DNA from: Bathynomus jamesi
Lineage: Eukaryota; Arthropoda; Malacostraca; Isopoda; Cirolanidae
Direction: 5' to 3'
Assembly: GCA_023014485.1 (NCBI GenBank)
Contig: JAJOZX010002710.1
Location: forward strand, 344,001 to 408,000
Length of the DNA stretch: 64,000 nt
Positions within the stretch are counted from its first letter, which is position 1, and each line of letters starts with the position of its first letter. Made by a program: the position numbers and the translations under genes. This document shows positions 32,475-44,542 of this stretch, one piece after another. Under the pieces are notes generated by a model that saw nothing but the letters and a program-made list of their open reading frames with translations, was not told where the DNA came from and ran no database searches.

Positions 32475-34140
32475 CACCTTACCTTACAACCTTACAAAGT
32501 TCCGCGCGATGATTCCTCATTTCCCGAAGGTCAAGCTTGTTGCCCCTCCTCTCGAGTTGGCATGGTGAAGTAGTGAGTTGATTCCTTTTGCTCTCCACCT
32601 CACATAGCCATGTACACCCGGCTCATCGGGGATTGTTCTGGGCCACTAATTTCTTTCAGGGTTAAGGATGTTCCCTGTCTCGCCTTTAATTTGGGAATAC
32701 GACACAGTCTACCGTTTCTACTTTCCACCGTTGTTTGGGGAGTTATAGGGTTCAGAGTAAGATTAGGGACTAGTTTCTCCATTATTTTCCAAGTGTAAAT
32801 AATGGTGTATCTCTCTCTTCTCCTTTCCAGTGAATATAGGTCTAGTTCGCGTAACTTTTCCCAGTAATTTAGTTCTTTGCACCCATTGATCTTGGCTGTG
32901 AAGCTTCTCTGGATCCCTGGATCTCTGGTTTCCAAAAAGTCATAGATTTTCTGTCTAACTATTCTTTCAAATATTTTAGTGAGATGAGATGTAAGCGACA
33001 CTGGCCTATAGTTTCTGACCTCGGATCGATCTTCTCCTCTATATATTGGGACTATGTTCGCGCTCTTTAGGATGCCCGGTATTTCTCCCGTGTCTAGTGA
33101 TCGTCTCCATATCCAATGTAGGAGCTCAGCAATTGCATTCTTGCAGTTTTTGATCAGTGTGGCATTCCATTTATCCGGTCCTGCCACTGAGTGTGGTTTT
33201 AGTTTCGCTATGGCTTGTGTAATATCATCCGTCGTAAAGTCGAAGTCCGTTATACTTTCCCCTTGTAGTTCTTCTTCAAAGAACGTGTTTCTATCGCATA
33301 TCAATTTGTCAGTTTTTGGGATACTGAAAGATGATTTGTACTGATCTCTTAATATTTCAGATACTTCTGCTAGATCATCAGATAAAGCACTGTTCTCGTT
33401 TTTTAAAGGACCGACAGTCGCATGTTTTTTCGACTTATTTTGGCGAAATTATAGAAGTACTTTGAGTTAGCCTTTATCTCTTCTATAGCGTCGTCTTCTT
33501 TTTCTGTATGCTTCTCAATTAGTTCCTGTATGACGTCATCGATACTTTGCAGTTTAGCATTTAATATTTTTCTGATGCTGTTATCTTTACAGTTACTTAA
33601 TTTTGCAGTCACTCTTTTTCTCTTTCGAAACAATGCCCTCTTTTGTCTCTCGAACCTGCTTCTCTTTCCTCTTTGTTGTATTTTTGTGACATGTTTTTCT
33701 CCAATTTCTAACGTCTTCTCCTCTAACGTCATTAGCATCTCCTCCGATGTTTTGGTCTCGAAAATGGTTTTCCAATCTATTACTTCCATGTTGGATGTAA
33801 CATCTTCCCAGTTTATAGCTTTGGAGTGAAAATTAAAAATTTCGAATTTGCTTCTTTCTGTTGTGCGTGTTCTTTCCTTTCCTGTTGCCTTTATATTCGT
33901 TGTTATTTCAATGATGTTGTGGTCCGATATCATAGTTGGGGATATCTACCTTATCAATTAGGTTACTGTTGTTTGTGAATACCAAATCTAGGCAGTTGTT
34001 TTTGCTTGTGTTTTCTGTTATTTCTTGCGTTAACATAAATTCATCAGCTAGAGCTAGTAGCATTTTCACCTACTCCTGGTCTTCTTGTGTACCCCCCTTG
34101 TCCTGGTGTATACATATATTTTTTCTAGCCTTTTATATTT
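32475..34140 (-). mobile_element. CR1-like LINE, copy B, with two internal deletions
   Basis: Same family as 21246-23438. Relative to copy A it lacks about 840 bp between the RT fingers (QKIYDFLET) and the thumb (GIQRSFTA), which removes the FADD catalytic box. It also lacks about 110 bp near the C-terminus. At its 5' side it extends beyond copy A into the end of the endonuclease domain (SDHNIIE). The 3' end abuts the mariner-type element's right TA. Confidence 0.87.
32600..34140 (-). pseudogene. CR1-like ORF2 of copy B (RT core deleted)
   Basis: From 34140 down, degenerate endonuclease sequence leads to ISDHNIIEITTN at 33933. A basic coiled linker follows (FERQKRALFRKRKRVTAKL). After a frame change near 33420, RT fingers are present (SVAGPDKWNATLIKN, VPIYRGEDRSEVRNYRPVSL). 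The catalytic palm is absent, and the thumb and C-terminus follow directly. It cannot encode a polymerase. Confidence 0.85.
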
Positions 34141-34620
34141 CATGAATATATATATATTTTTTTTCTGCCCAGTGTGACGGTTACACGTGTTTCGTTTGAA
34201 GTCCGAATAAAAGTGACATTGTAATAAAAATCCAGCAGTTAATCCTTTGTAAGTTGTGCCAATTTTGGAGTGAATATTCAGTGAACACAAGCGTATGCCT
34301 ATTTAAGTGGTGAAATAGCGGCGTATGTCGAATTAAAGCAAATAAAATTATAGCAACTTAATCTATACAACGATTTTTCCGAGTGTTTGCTCGCTGAGGA
34401 AATCTAACTGCCCATCGAAAGGCAATATCCCTCAGCTACCCCCAGCGGTACACTCCAGGGCACCAATCAGTGAGAATCTACAGCGTGCCACATCCCCCAT
34501 ACCCCACCCCACAGAATAACGGAAAAACCTTCCCTCCCTCATTTCTAAAGTCAAATCAAATACCTCACCTAATAAATTACCATTTTGAGTTAATATTTCG
34601 TGCACAATCATTTACATACC

Positions 34621-35302
34621 ATGAGAAACATCGCAATGGCAAATCAATTCATACAACCCTGTGGATACTGTAAAAACGAAACAGATGAATCAAAGGCAAC
34701 TCGCTGCGATCTTTGCCAGACCTTAGTCGAATTTCAATGCCTGAGATGGAGCGACGAAGAAATATCTCTTATATCAGGCGCTAAACAATTGAACGGAATC
34801 AAGTTCTTCTACAAAAGCTACATAATTGAATAAACTCGTTTACGGTTTTTAAAGCAGAACGAGACTATGAGGAAAAGGCAAAGGAGGAGTTTATGAATAG
34901 CGAACAGAGAGAAAAAATAGAAGGAACGGAGAAAATACGAGAGGAAACTGTGAAAATCGAACAGAAAAAACAAAACAGAAAAAGCAGAAATAATAGAAAT
35001 AAAAGAAGCATCAACAGAGGAAACAGAGGCACAAAATCAAATTCAAAGATTTCAAAAAAAGGGCATTAGCAGCAATAGGAAAAAACAAGTTGACAATAAT
35101 GAAACAATACTGAAACCACCAAAAACAAAGGCTCCCAAGTAAAAATGGGGAAGAAACTATATGTAAATACTATGTGAAAGGAATTTGCATATTTAATGGA
35201 GGAGAATGTATTTACGAACACCCTCCTTTGTGCAACTACTTTTACAATAATTTGCAAACTGCAAATTTGGTGGAAAATGCAAATTCTACCATCCGGTCAT
35301 TT
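34621..35302 (+). pseudogene. CR1-like ORF1, PHD-like and CCCH zinc fingers (first part)
   Basis: ATG at 34621 or 34636. A treble-clef, PHD-like cluster follows (PCGYCKNETDESKATRCDLC, then QCLRWSDEEI). After a frameshift there is a Glu/Lys-rich coiled stretch (about 34850-35100). Near 35173-35240 comes a CCCH-type finger: Cys-X7-Cys-X6-Cys-X3-His, including CIFNGGECIYEH. A second follows with NCKFGGKCKFYH (CX5CX3H) up to the LTR insertion at 35303. ORF1 proteins of CR1 elements carry PHD-type domains; CCCH fingers are the unusual part. Confidence 0.7.
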
Positions 35303-35833
35303 TGTAGTGATCCCTTTTATTAATTACTTTCTTACTTACTTACTCTACTTTCTTCTCTCGATTTGGATTTATCTTTACACGCTCTTTACTCACTTCCGCA
35401 ATTCTTAACAATTTGACTCTGGTAGCCATGCCGAGATTGAAAAGCCGTTACAAAACAAAGGGGGGGGAGGTTCATTAACACTTTTATACGTTTTTAATAC
35501 TTTATTTAATGCCGAAAATGGTTTAATTAATTTAGGGGGATGCGAGTACGGAATTTTCACTATAACCTATTTACGTCGGAGAGGGCACAAAACAATTAGT
35601 TTTTAAGATCACATGGCTCCAACCTTACGCTTGACGCGCGACCCAAGGACTGAGTCTTTTTGTGGGTTCCGCTCTGTCGGCCTCTATTCAAGATTGCCAA
35701 CTCTTCCCATTTTAAACAATTTAATCTAAAACATACTTTTTCGTAAATTTCACAATTATTAATAAATGATTTACATTAAACATTATAATCTTAATTAAAC
35801 AAAAATTAATATTCTTAACTAGGCATTACTACA
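35303..35833 (-). repeat. LTR of the LARD-like element (3' LTR)
   Basis: Starts TGTAGTGATCCC and ends GGCATTACTACA. It matches 40063-40597 with only a handful of substitutions and a one-base poly-G difference, so the insertion is recent. Confidence 0.93.
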
Positions 35834-38800
35834 CTCGCATCACCCCCTTGAAAATAAGTTTTTCATTAGAAAACTTATTAATATCGTTTAACAAATTTCA
35901 TAATTTTATTCAACAAATTTATATATTTTGCAATTTTTTTTTTTTTTCTTTAACAAATTCAAAGTTTAGAAATAGACAAGAAATAATAGAATGACAAATT
36001 CCACACATATATTTTGTATCATATTATAAAAACCGAACTTTATAATTTTCACATTTGCATAAAATAACATTTCACACTAATAATTAAATTACAACCTGTA
36101 ACTAATCTATACATGACAAAAAAATAACGGAAAATTTTCTTACAGTGGCTGCACAAATCTCATGTTCACAATCTATTCCAGCGATTCCTCATCAAAGATC
36201 GCTTTACATTTGAAACAATTATTTGTATAGTTATACAGTTACTATCAGGGCAACATAGAAAAAAAATAAGAAAAAGTTTACATAAAATACTGACCAAGAG
36301 CGCACATACGAAAAACACAACAAAAATGGGCAATAATCGCACCCTTTCACTTATAATTTCATTACGTAATAATCAGTACATTAATTTGCTGGACGTTGTT
36401 TAGATCACAATCCGCACGCTGACAACGGACTTCAATTTTCAATCGCAGCTCTCCTGCTCACTTCGCTAGAATGCAAGGGATTGCATCAATCAATATGCAA
36501 CAGGGCAGCACGCTATAATGGTTCCGCTCTCTCTCCAATGGCGAAAAAAAAACAAGAGAGACGTCCAATTCTAAAAGGATCAGGGGGGGAGATATCTGAA
36601 AGCGGGACCACGCGCCGGAATTGGACGGAATTTGCAATTCTAGAAGTCGATGAAGAAACTCGCCTTGTCTCATCTCCACTTTTGTCGGTGAACGCTGCTC
36701 TTCCTACGTCCAGCTGAAAGACTCTTCTACTGGCAACAATCAAACGATCACTCCGCCGTAGGCCGTTTCCCAACGAACCTACTGTATGTCTGTATGGACA
36801 GTACAGTCTTAGACACCCGTTCAAGCTCTCGTGGCTTGTCTACCGCGTGCTGCGACACATATTTAGCGAAGCATTCGAGCAGCGTGACCAGCTACTGCCC
36901 GAAAAATACCAGTAGACCATCTTCGATCGAAACTTTCGTGTGCCAAAACTCTGCACACGTAAATTTCTCTTCCCTTCCGAAACTGTCCTGCGCCAAGTCC
37001 CTGCGCATTCGGTTCCTCTCTTCTGTCTCTTCTCTTCTCTTCCGAAACCATCCTGCGCCAAGTCCCTGCGCCATTTGGTTTCTCTTCTCTCTCTCTCATT
37101 GGTGATCGATCACCTATCCGGTCGACTAAACTCAATGGATGGAACTCGGATTTCAACTTGGTTGTCTCCAAACCGAGCCTCTCGAAATTTTGAAAAAAAA
37201 AGTTTATTCGAACGTTTCTGTACTGCTTATTTTTTTTTTTAATATTGAATTTACCGAATTTTCTCGACAGTTCACTTCGAAACAATAACTACACATTTGC
37301 TCTGGCCAAATTCACGAAAAAAAAAATAATGACAATTCTAAAAATTTCGCAAAAATTTAATCACAATAAGGTCACTTATGGCAGTTACAGCGGAGAAGAT
37401 AAAAAGGTCATAAAACGCACGAAACAAAATTGTACAGTATAAATATAAAAGCGCCCATACACAGTAACTGTTAGTATAATTTAAGAAATATTATTGTTCA
37501 AACTACCGTCAGAAATCACCTCAATACTTTTAAATACAAAAGACAAAAATGAACCCCAGAAACTTCATGTTATCACTTCTCTGACAATCATGAACCCTCT
37601 TGCCCTTTGAGGGGGAGCACACTAAGACGCCACAAAAACGTTACTGGCTATCTAGAAGGCTCCATTTCCGAGGGAACACTCGAGCCAATGTTTCAAATGC
37701 ATTAGTTAACTCCCGACTGAAGGTTTAAACAACAATAATTTTCCAAAACAGTTATTAAAAAGTTTAAAAAAAATTTAAGTACTACCGAAAATTATTTTAA
37801 TACAGTAATTCCAACTTGAAACGTTAAATTTCATATGAATTGAACTCGCAATTCGCAACTTACATCCGAGATACAACTCTCTCCTTCAACAGAAACCCCA
37901 GTATGGTTTGCAAATCACAAAAATCCCAGCAATTTATCGTTTCCAAGTGAAAATACAAATTTTTATCGTTATACTAAATAAGAATAGATAATAAGCACTC
38001 ACAAATACATGCAATCCACTGTAAACGAAACATTGCCTAATTGAGAGCGGTCGCTTTGTTTAAGCGAATCTCTATACAAATATCCCTAACCGAATGAAAT
38101 TGCATTATATCCTAACATAATTTTGTAATATTTTCCATGCAAACGCTCGAACTAAAAAAAGACATTTTTCATTTCTAATACCAAATTAAAATAAAAAATC
38201 AAAACATCCTTTTTGCAATACAATCTAAATTCCAAATAAAATTTTTACCATTTTCATTTTACTGGAAGAAAGAAATAAAAACCGGCCTACCTATAAAATA
38301 AAATTCAATGAATTTAAAAAACGTAAACAAACAATATATGAAAAGAATTTTCTACACAAATTTCTGTAATTCAAAAAAAATTATAATATCCAGATTTAGT
38401 AAAATATGTGTACCGTAACTCACCTTGGCCGTCAAAATAAAAATAAAATTTACTGCTGCACTTTTAGGCCTATATTTAATAAATTCAATGTTACGCGTGG
38501 AAAGAGCTATTAAGAATTTAAGTCATAACATTTGTGCTTCTTAATGAAAATCCTGTGATTATTTATGTTGAATCAATTAAAATTTTGTTAAATAACTAAG
38601 AATTTAATACTCAGACATATACCGTAGTGACGGTCAATATATGAACAATATTTAACGATAGGCCTACAAGAAATCCTTCTTTAGTACAATACAATAGCCA
38701 TTTTACAAAATACCAGTCGAAATTTGTCGTGAAATTGAACGAAAGGCACAGAAAAAATAGATAAATCAGCTTACCTACCAAATTTTGAGTATATAAATAT

Positions 38801-40062
38801 ATATAATTATATATAGGGTGTATAATTATATATATAACTACTATATATGTATAAGTTAATATGTAAGTGTATAATTAATGAGTATATAAAAAAAATATTA
38901 AAAAAAATTTTATAGAAAATTTCACAATTTCTCTATTTCAGTTAAACGAATTTAGCTTATCTTGAAATTTAACACAATCCTATACGGCCCGCCTATAATC
39001 TGACAAATTAATATGTTTAAGATTACTTTTCGACTGTCAATTAACCCTTTAAGGACTGAAGATGCCAATTGCTAACGTTTCAAATACACGCATTCATAAC
39101 TTAACCCTACAAAAAATTCAGGGCTTAAAGGGCTAAATGTAACTTAATTCTATTTAGCGCGAAGCGAGCGAAGCAAAAAGCCCATAAACCTACATAAACA
39201 ATAATATAAGCCTATCATTATATACAGCAATCGAAATATAATCAAAAATCTACTAATGAATCCCAAAATATTTTTCATGTTCATGAAATGTTTTACAATA
39301 CTATATATGTATATATAGCTAGAAATGCGGTATAATTTTTCGCTCAAACATTTTTAAAGACCATATAAAATGTGTATCACTGTATTTAAACTAACAATTC
39401 ACTTACGTACAAATCGTTATTCTTATTATTATGATTATCACAGTTATCACTAATTCCAAAAGTTTAAACAACAAGTAAACAAAAGAGGTAAGCTGAAAGA
39501 GGCATAACAGTGGAAGAGACGAAAAAAAGAAAAATTGAGTCCTCAGGCAGAACGCTAAATTTTCAAAACTATGTCCTCTCCGACCTAAATGAACGAAATT
39601 TAACGTAATAATGACTCGCAATATTGAGTCAGACAAATTTTTCTACCGACTCTGTACCGCGACTAAAAGAAATTTTGAGTCACTAGACTGCGAAAAGTAA
39701 CGGAACTGGACGATGAAAAATGGAACAAAGGGAACATTTCAGAATCCAACGAACTCCCACGAAAAGAAAGAAAAAAACAAATTAAATTTTTAGGCGCGAA
39801 GTTTGTCAGGGACGTTAAGGATGCGAAGGCGATGCGCCATTTTAAAATTTTATTTACAATGAATTTTAAAGAATGAAAATCGAAATTTGCCTGCAAACGG
39901 GGTAAACTTTGCATTTAGATATTTTAATAATCGAAATAAAATATTCATTAACGCTATTGGTTATTATACCGGTCGGAAGAATTTTAATCGAAATAATATG
40001 CACGTGGGTAAGCCTCATTCAAAATATTATATAATAGGAGGACCGCCGCTAGCCACCAAATA
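35834..40062. other. Internal region of the LARD-like element, AT-rich, non-coding
   Basis: Only short unrelated frames occur. A local direct repeat of 21 bases, starting TCCTGCGCCAAGTC, occurs at 36986 and 37051, 65 bases apart, within a CT-rich patch. Several small frames at 36458-37285 come from this patch and show no domain. Conserved non-coding structure (packaging or dimerisation) is expected for such elements but cannot be read by eye. Confidence 0.6.
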
Positions 40063-40597
40063 TGTAGTGATCCCTTTTATTAATTACTTTCTTACTTACT
40101 TACTCTACTTTCTTCTCTCGATTTGCATTTATCTTTACACGCTCTTTACTCACTTCCGCAATTCTTAACAATTTGACTCTGGTAGCCATGCCGAGACTGA
40201 AAAGCCGTTACAAAACAAAGGGGGGGGGGAGGTTCATTAACACTCTTTTATACGTTTTTAATACTTTATTTAATGCCGAAAATGGTTTAATTAATTTAGG
40301 GGGATGCGAGTACGGAATTTTCACTATAACCTATTTACGTCGGAGAGGGCACAAAACAATTAGTTTTTAAGATCACATGGCTCCAACCTTACGCTTGACG
40401 CGCTACCCAAGGACTGAGTCTTTTTGTGGGTTCCGCTCTGTCGGCCTCTATTCAAGATTGCCAACTCTTCCCATTTTAAACAATTTAATCTAAAACATAC
40501 TTTTTCGTAAATTTCACAATTATTAATAAATGATTTACATTAAACATTATAATCTTAATTAAACAAAAATTAATATTCTTAACTAGGCATTACTACA
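40063..40597 (-). repeat. LTR of the LARD-like element (5' LTR)
   Basis: 535-bp partner of 35303-35833. The minus strand runs on from it into TATT and then the candidate primer binding site. Confidence 0.93.
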
Positions 40598-40900
40598 ATT
40601 TGCAAGACCTCTGCAACATATAAAACCTGCCAGTACGGGATAAAATGCTACTTCCATCATCTCCCGACAAGTTCAAGGGACAAAGGACAAGTTCCAAATG
40701 ACAACAGAAGGAATTTGAGGAAAATAATATGTACCCAAATATCAAACAAAACACAAATAGCGCACAAAATATTTTCAACATCTCGGACACAATACGGCTG
40801 CTAAGTCTCATACAGCACATGCAGCTGACACAGATGGGAACCCTCGAGCCGGAACACTTCATGGCAAGAAGCTAGCAGAACAGTTAGGCGGGAACGGATC
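40598..40900 (+). pseudogene. CR1-like ORF1, third CCCH finger (second part)
   Basis: Directly after the LTR duplication the frame reads ICKTSATYKTCQYGIKCYFH followed by His: a canonical CX8CX5CX3H zinc finger. It continues basic and then breaks; an alternative frame gives IRLLSLIQHMQLTQMGTLEP, a helical C-terminus. ORF2 begins about 40 bases later. Confidence 0.7.
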
Positions 40901-40942
40901 CATCTCGGAGGACCACAAGGATACAAAACGCGCGAACTTAAA

Positions 40943-43900
40943 ATGCATAAGGGGCAATGCAAAACAAAGAACATAAACATTGGCCTGGCAAATATTCAAG
41001 GAATAAAACCGAATAATTCTCTAAACAAAGTTTCATACCTGAAAGGTTTTATAGACGAAACAAGGGCGGACATCGCATGCCTCACAGAAACACACCTTAA
41101 AGATTGCCAAGAAAACTGCGATATCTGCGAACACTGTATCGATAAGAAAGAATTGCATATCGATGAATTCAACTTACTAAGAGCGAATAGAACAACGAGA
41201 CGTAAAGGTGGCTGTGCTATTTAGATACATGAGAGGCATATGACAGAGGCGGTAATAAGTAAGTCAAAAAGCTTCGTGGAATCCCTTGCAGTGAAAATAG
41301 AGAAACTAAACGTGGTACTGATAGTCATTTATAGACCTCCAAACTCCCAAAATGAAAAATTTTCGGATGCCATTGATGATATTAGAACCCTAATAAAGTC
41401 TGTAAACTCTCTATCCCCTAATATAATACTCTGCTGCGATTTTTATTTTCTTTTTACAAAATACAAAAAGGTGGGTAGAAATATATTTATACAAGATAAG
41501 GGGGGCACAAGAGAGGACCAGGAGCAAGCAAAAATGCTGATGGCTCTTACAAACGAGTTTATACTGACACAGGAGATAACAGAAAATACTAGGAAAAATA
41601 ACTGCCTAGATCTGGCATTCAAAAATAACATGAACTTGATTGCCGATATAAAAATAACCCCAACTATTATCTCAGACCACAATATAATCGAGTTATCAAC
41701 AAATATGGAGATAACTTTAAAAGACAATACACATACGGAAGGAAGAAGCAAATTTGTGGCTTTTAACCTTAACTCCAAAACCATAAATTGGGAAGAAATC
41801 AGATCACACATGACCCAAATAGAGTGGAGAACAGTTTTCGAGAATAAAACAATTGAGGAAATGCTAATAACCTTGGAAGAAAAGACGCTGAGAATTTTAG
41901 AAAAATATGCTCCGAAAGCACACCCAAAAGGAAAGAGGAACTGGCTAGAGAGGCAAAGGAGAAGAATATTCCGCAAAAGAAAGAGAGTAGCGATGAAGTT
42001 AGCTAATTGCGGAGACAACAATGCCAGGAAAGAAATGCAAGAAAAACTGGAGAGAATCGATTGGGAAATACAAACTCTGATAAAGGGCCATACAAAGAGG
42101 GAAGAGAAAAAGGCGGTAGAAGCAATAAAGGAAAATCCAAACTACTTTTACGGCTATGCGAAAAGGAAAACAAAAATGCGCGCTACTATGGGCCCTCAAG
42201 GAAAGGAAATAATAACTAACAGACGATCTAAAATATATATCTGAAACATTGAGAGCCCAGTATGGATCGGTATTCAGTACCCCAAAAAGTGACAAAGCGA
42301 TACCTGACATAGATGCATTCTTCAAAGAGAAATTGCAAGGAGAATGTATAACAGATTTTGATTTTACCCAAGAAGATGTATCGAGAGCTATAGGACAAAT
42401 TAAATCACATTCAGCTGCAGGTCCGGACAAATGGAACGCACTATTAATTAAAAACTGTAAAAATTAAATAGCTACACCCTTATACTAGATATGGAGAAGA
42501 TCCCTAGACACTGGAGAAATACTGAGCATCTTGAAAAGAGCAAACATTGTCGCTCTATATAAAGGCGGGGATAGATCTCAAGCAAAGAACTATAGACCAG
42601 TGTCCTTGAGGTCCCACCTCACCAAAATATTTGAAAGAATAATCAGGGAGAAGATCTATGACTTCTTGGAAAGATTCAACGAAAATCAGCACGGATTCCG
42701 ATGAGGAAAATCATGCCTATCACAAGTTATAGAGCATTATAACAATGTCCTAGATGCATTTGAAGGCAATGAAAACTATGATGTCATATACACGGATTTT
42801 GCTAAAGCTTTCGACAAATGCGATCATGGTATAATAGCACATAAAATGAAACATATAGAAATAACAGGCAAATTGGAAAATGGATCTATGACTTCCTCAG
42901 AGAACGACTACAGGTGGTCAAAATCCAAGGTGTATCGTCATCAGAATCAGAAGTAGGCAGCTCAGTACCACAAGGTACAGTACTGGCCCCATTTCTTTCC
43001 ATTATCATGGTAACAGACATAGACATTGGAGTTAACAGCAACAGTATAGTAACATCCTTTGCGGACGATACAAAGATCAGCAGAAAAATCAGCGAGGCAA
43101 ATGAAGTGGAGGCCTTGCAGAGGGACACAAACAAAATATACAAATGGTCAGAAGACAACAATATGACATTTAACACGGAGAAATTTCAGCTCTTGAGATA
43201 TGGTAGAAATGAGGAAATTAAACAGACTGCATATTATGCTCCAGATAGACAGGAAATTCAGAGAAGCACGAAAGCAGTCGACTTGGGGGTAATAATGACC
43301 GATGATGCCACATTTGAGAAACAAAATCAGATAGCAATAAACAAAGCAAAAAGAGTCGCGGGACAGGTACTAAGAACGTTCAAAAGGAGGGACAAGACAG
43401 TAATGATTCCCCTGCTGCGAACACTGATCATACCAAAACTTGAATACTGCTCAATTTTGACGTCCCCATATAAAAAGGAAGAAATTAATAAACTAGAATA
43501 AATGCAGAGACATTTCACAGCGAACAGTTATGGCTGCAAAGAACTCAACTACTGCGAAAGACCACGTAAACTAAATCTGTATTCCCCTGGAAAGAAGAAG
43601 AGAGAGGTATACCATAATCTACACATGGAAAATGATCGAATATCTGGTACCAAACCTCAAAGAAAACCCAATTACCATCCAAACAACGCTGGACAATAGG
43701 AAAGGCAGAATATTTAGTGTTCCCAAACTAAACACCCGACAAGGGACCTCTTCAACACTGAAAGAAAATAGCTTGGTTGTCAGGAGGCCAAGACTTTTTA
43801 ACCAGCTTCCTAAGGACCTCGGAAACGTTAGAGGGGTCAAAGTTGAAGTCTTCAAGAGAAGGCTAGATGCCTGGCTCAAGACGGTACCAGATGAGCCGGA

Positions 43901-43997
43901 TGTACCTGGCTATGTACGATGGAGAGCGCAAGAGAGCAACTCGCTCCTCCACCAAGCCAGGACTAAAGGCGGGGCCACCAGCTTGACGTTCGTGTAA
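40943..43997 (+). pseudogene. CR1-like ORF2: endonuclease and reverse transcriptase (broken)
   Basis: Endonuclease motifs are LANIQGIKPNN, CLTETHL, a degraded GDFN box (LCCDFYFLF) and SDHNIIEL. A basic linker follows (WLERQRRRIFRKRKRVAMKL), then RT fingers (SAAGPDKWNALLIKN), YTDFAKAFDKCDHG, SFADDTKISRK (catalytic) and the C-terminus VPGYVRWRAQESNSLLHQ. Breaks include an in-frame TAG near 41222, frame changes near 42220, 42467, 42860 and 43600, and a TGA in the FRxGKSCLS motif near 42703. Of the three copies it is the only one with endonuclease and RT together, but it is dead. Confidence 0.9.
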
Positions 43998-44414
43998 AGA
44001 GAGACGCACGAAACCGCAACGAGGTTACGAGGTATATACAGGGGCAGCTCTTTCTTTTGGGCCAGTGAGGCCGGGTCCCACCATTATTTACACTGACCTA
44101 ATCAAAATGAAAGAAATTTCAAAGTTAAAGATTCACGGATATTTTCTCTAAATGAGGCCTTCAAGGAGCTTCCTAAAAAATATATAAATATACGCTAATA
44201 ATTCACGTTATTGTAATTAAAATGGGCCACCCTCACACTAGCCCTAAAAGTATGCTGCATTGTATTCAAGCTACGGCGGTGTCTTCTATCTGAGTCGCCA
44301 AAAGTTAGAAAATTTACAGTTATTTCCACTGACTCAAAAGAGATGTGGCAACGTTGCCTCTGGGCCAGGCAGATCTGGCCCTTCTCTCATCAAGCAGTAA
44401 TGAGAGTGACGTGA

Positions 44415-44542
44415 CATGATAATAAAAACCCACTCTAATATACTGTACAGAGTTTTTCTGTATCCACCCGAAGAGGATGCCAGTGGGCATCGAAACTGTT
44501 GTGGAAATAAACTCTATTAGAGTGGGTTTTTATTATCATATA
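44415..44542. mobile_element. Short inverted-repeat insertion (128 bp) with a hairpin motif
   Basis: Perfect 25-bp arms ATGATAATAAAAACCCACTC.. and its complement (44517-44542) enclose about 80 bases. Inside, 44471-44499 reads CCGAAGAG, then GATGCC-AGTG-GGCATC, then GAAAC, a perfect hairpin between two boxes resembling a hammerhead core. It sits immediately before the hAT transposase ATG. Confidence 0.65.

Larger units (their letters stand above)
35303..40597 (-). mobile_element. Non-coding LTR element (LARD-like), inserted in LINE ORF1
   Basis: LTRs of 531 bp (35303-35833) and 535 bp (40063-40597), about 99 percent identical, with TG..CA ends and the duplication ATTT on both sides (35299-35302, 40598-40601). 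The internal 4.2 kb has no frame with gag, protease, RT or integrase motifs on either strand. Next to the left LTR, the complement of CATCACCCCCTTGAAAA is a polypurine tract. At the right, minus-strand TGGTGGCTAGCGGC, four bases inside the LTR, is a candidate primer site. These signals give minus orientation. It must depend on enzymes supplied by another element. Confidence 0.88.
34160..44045 (+). mobile_element. CR1-like LINE, copy C, near full length, split by an LTR element
   Basis: Plus-strand copy with a 5' leader (about 34160-34620), ORF1 (34621-35302 and 40602 to about 40900), ORF2 (40943-43997) and a GTTACGAGG-type tail near 44031-44041. The LTR element at 35303-40597 interrupts ORF1 with a 4-bp duplication ATTT. 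Without it the element would be about 4.6 kb, a normal CR1 size. Stops and frameshifts show it is old. Confidence 0.82.

Noticed and set aside
36458..37285. Cluster of overlapping small frames in the LARD-like interior
   Set aside because: All derive from a CT-rich duplicated patch; no conserved residues or start context.
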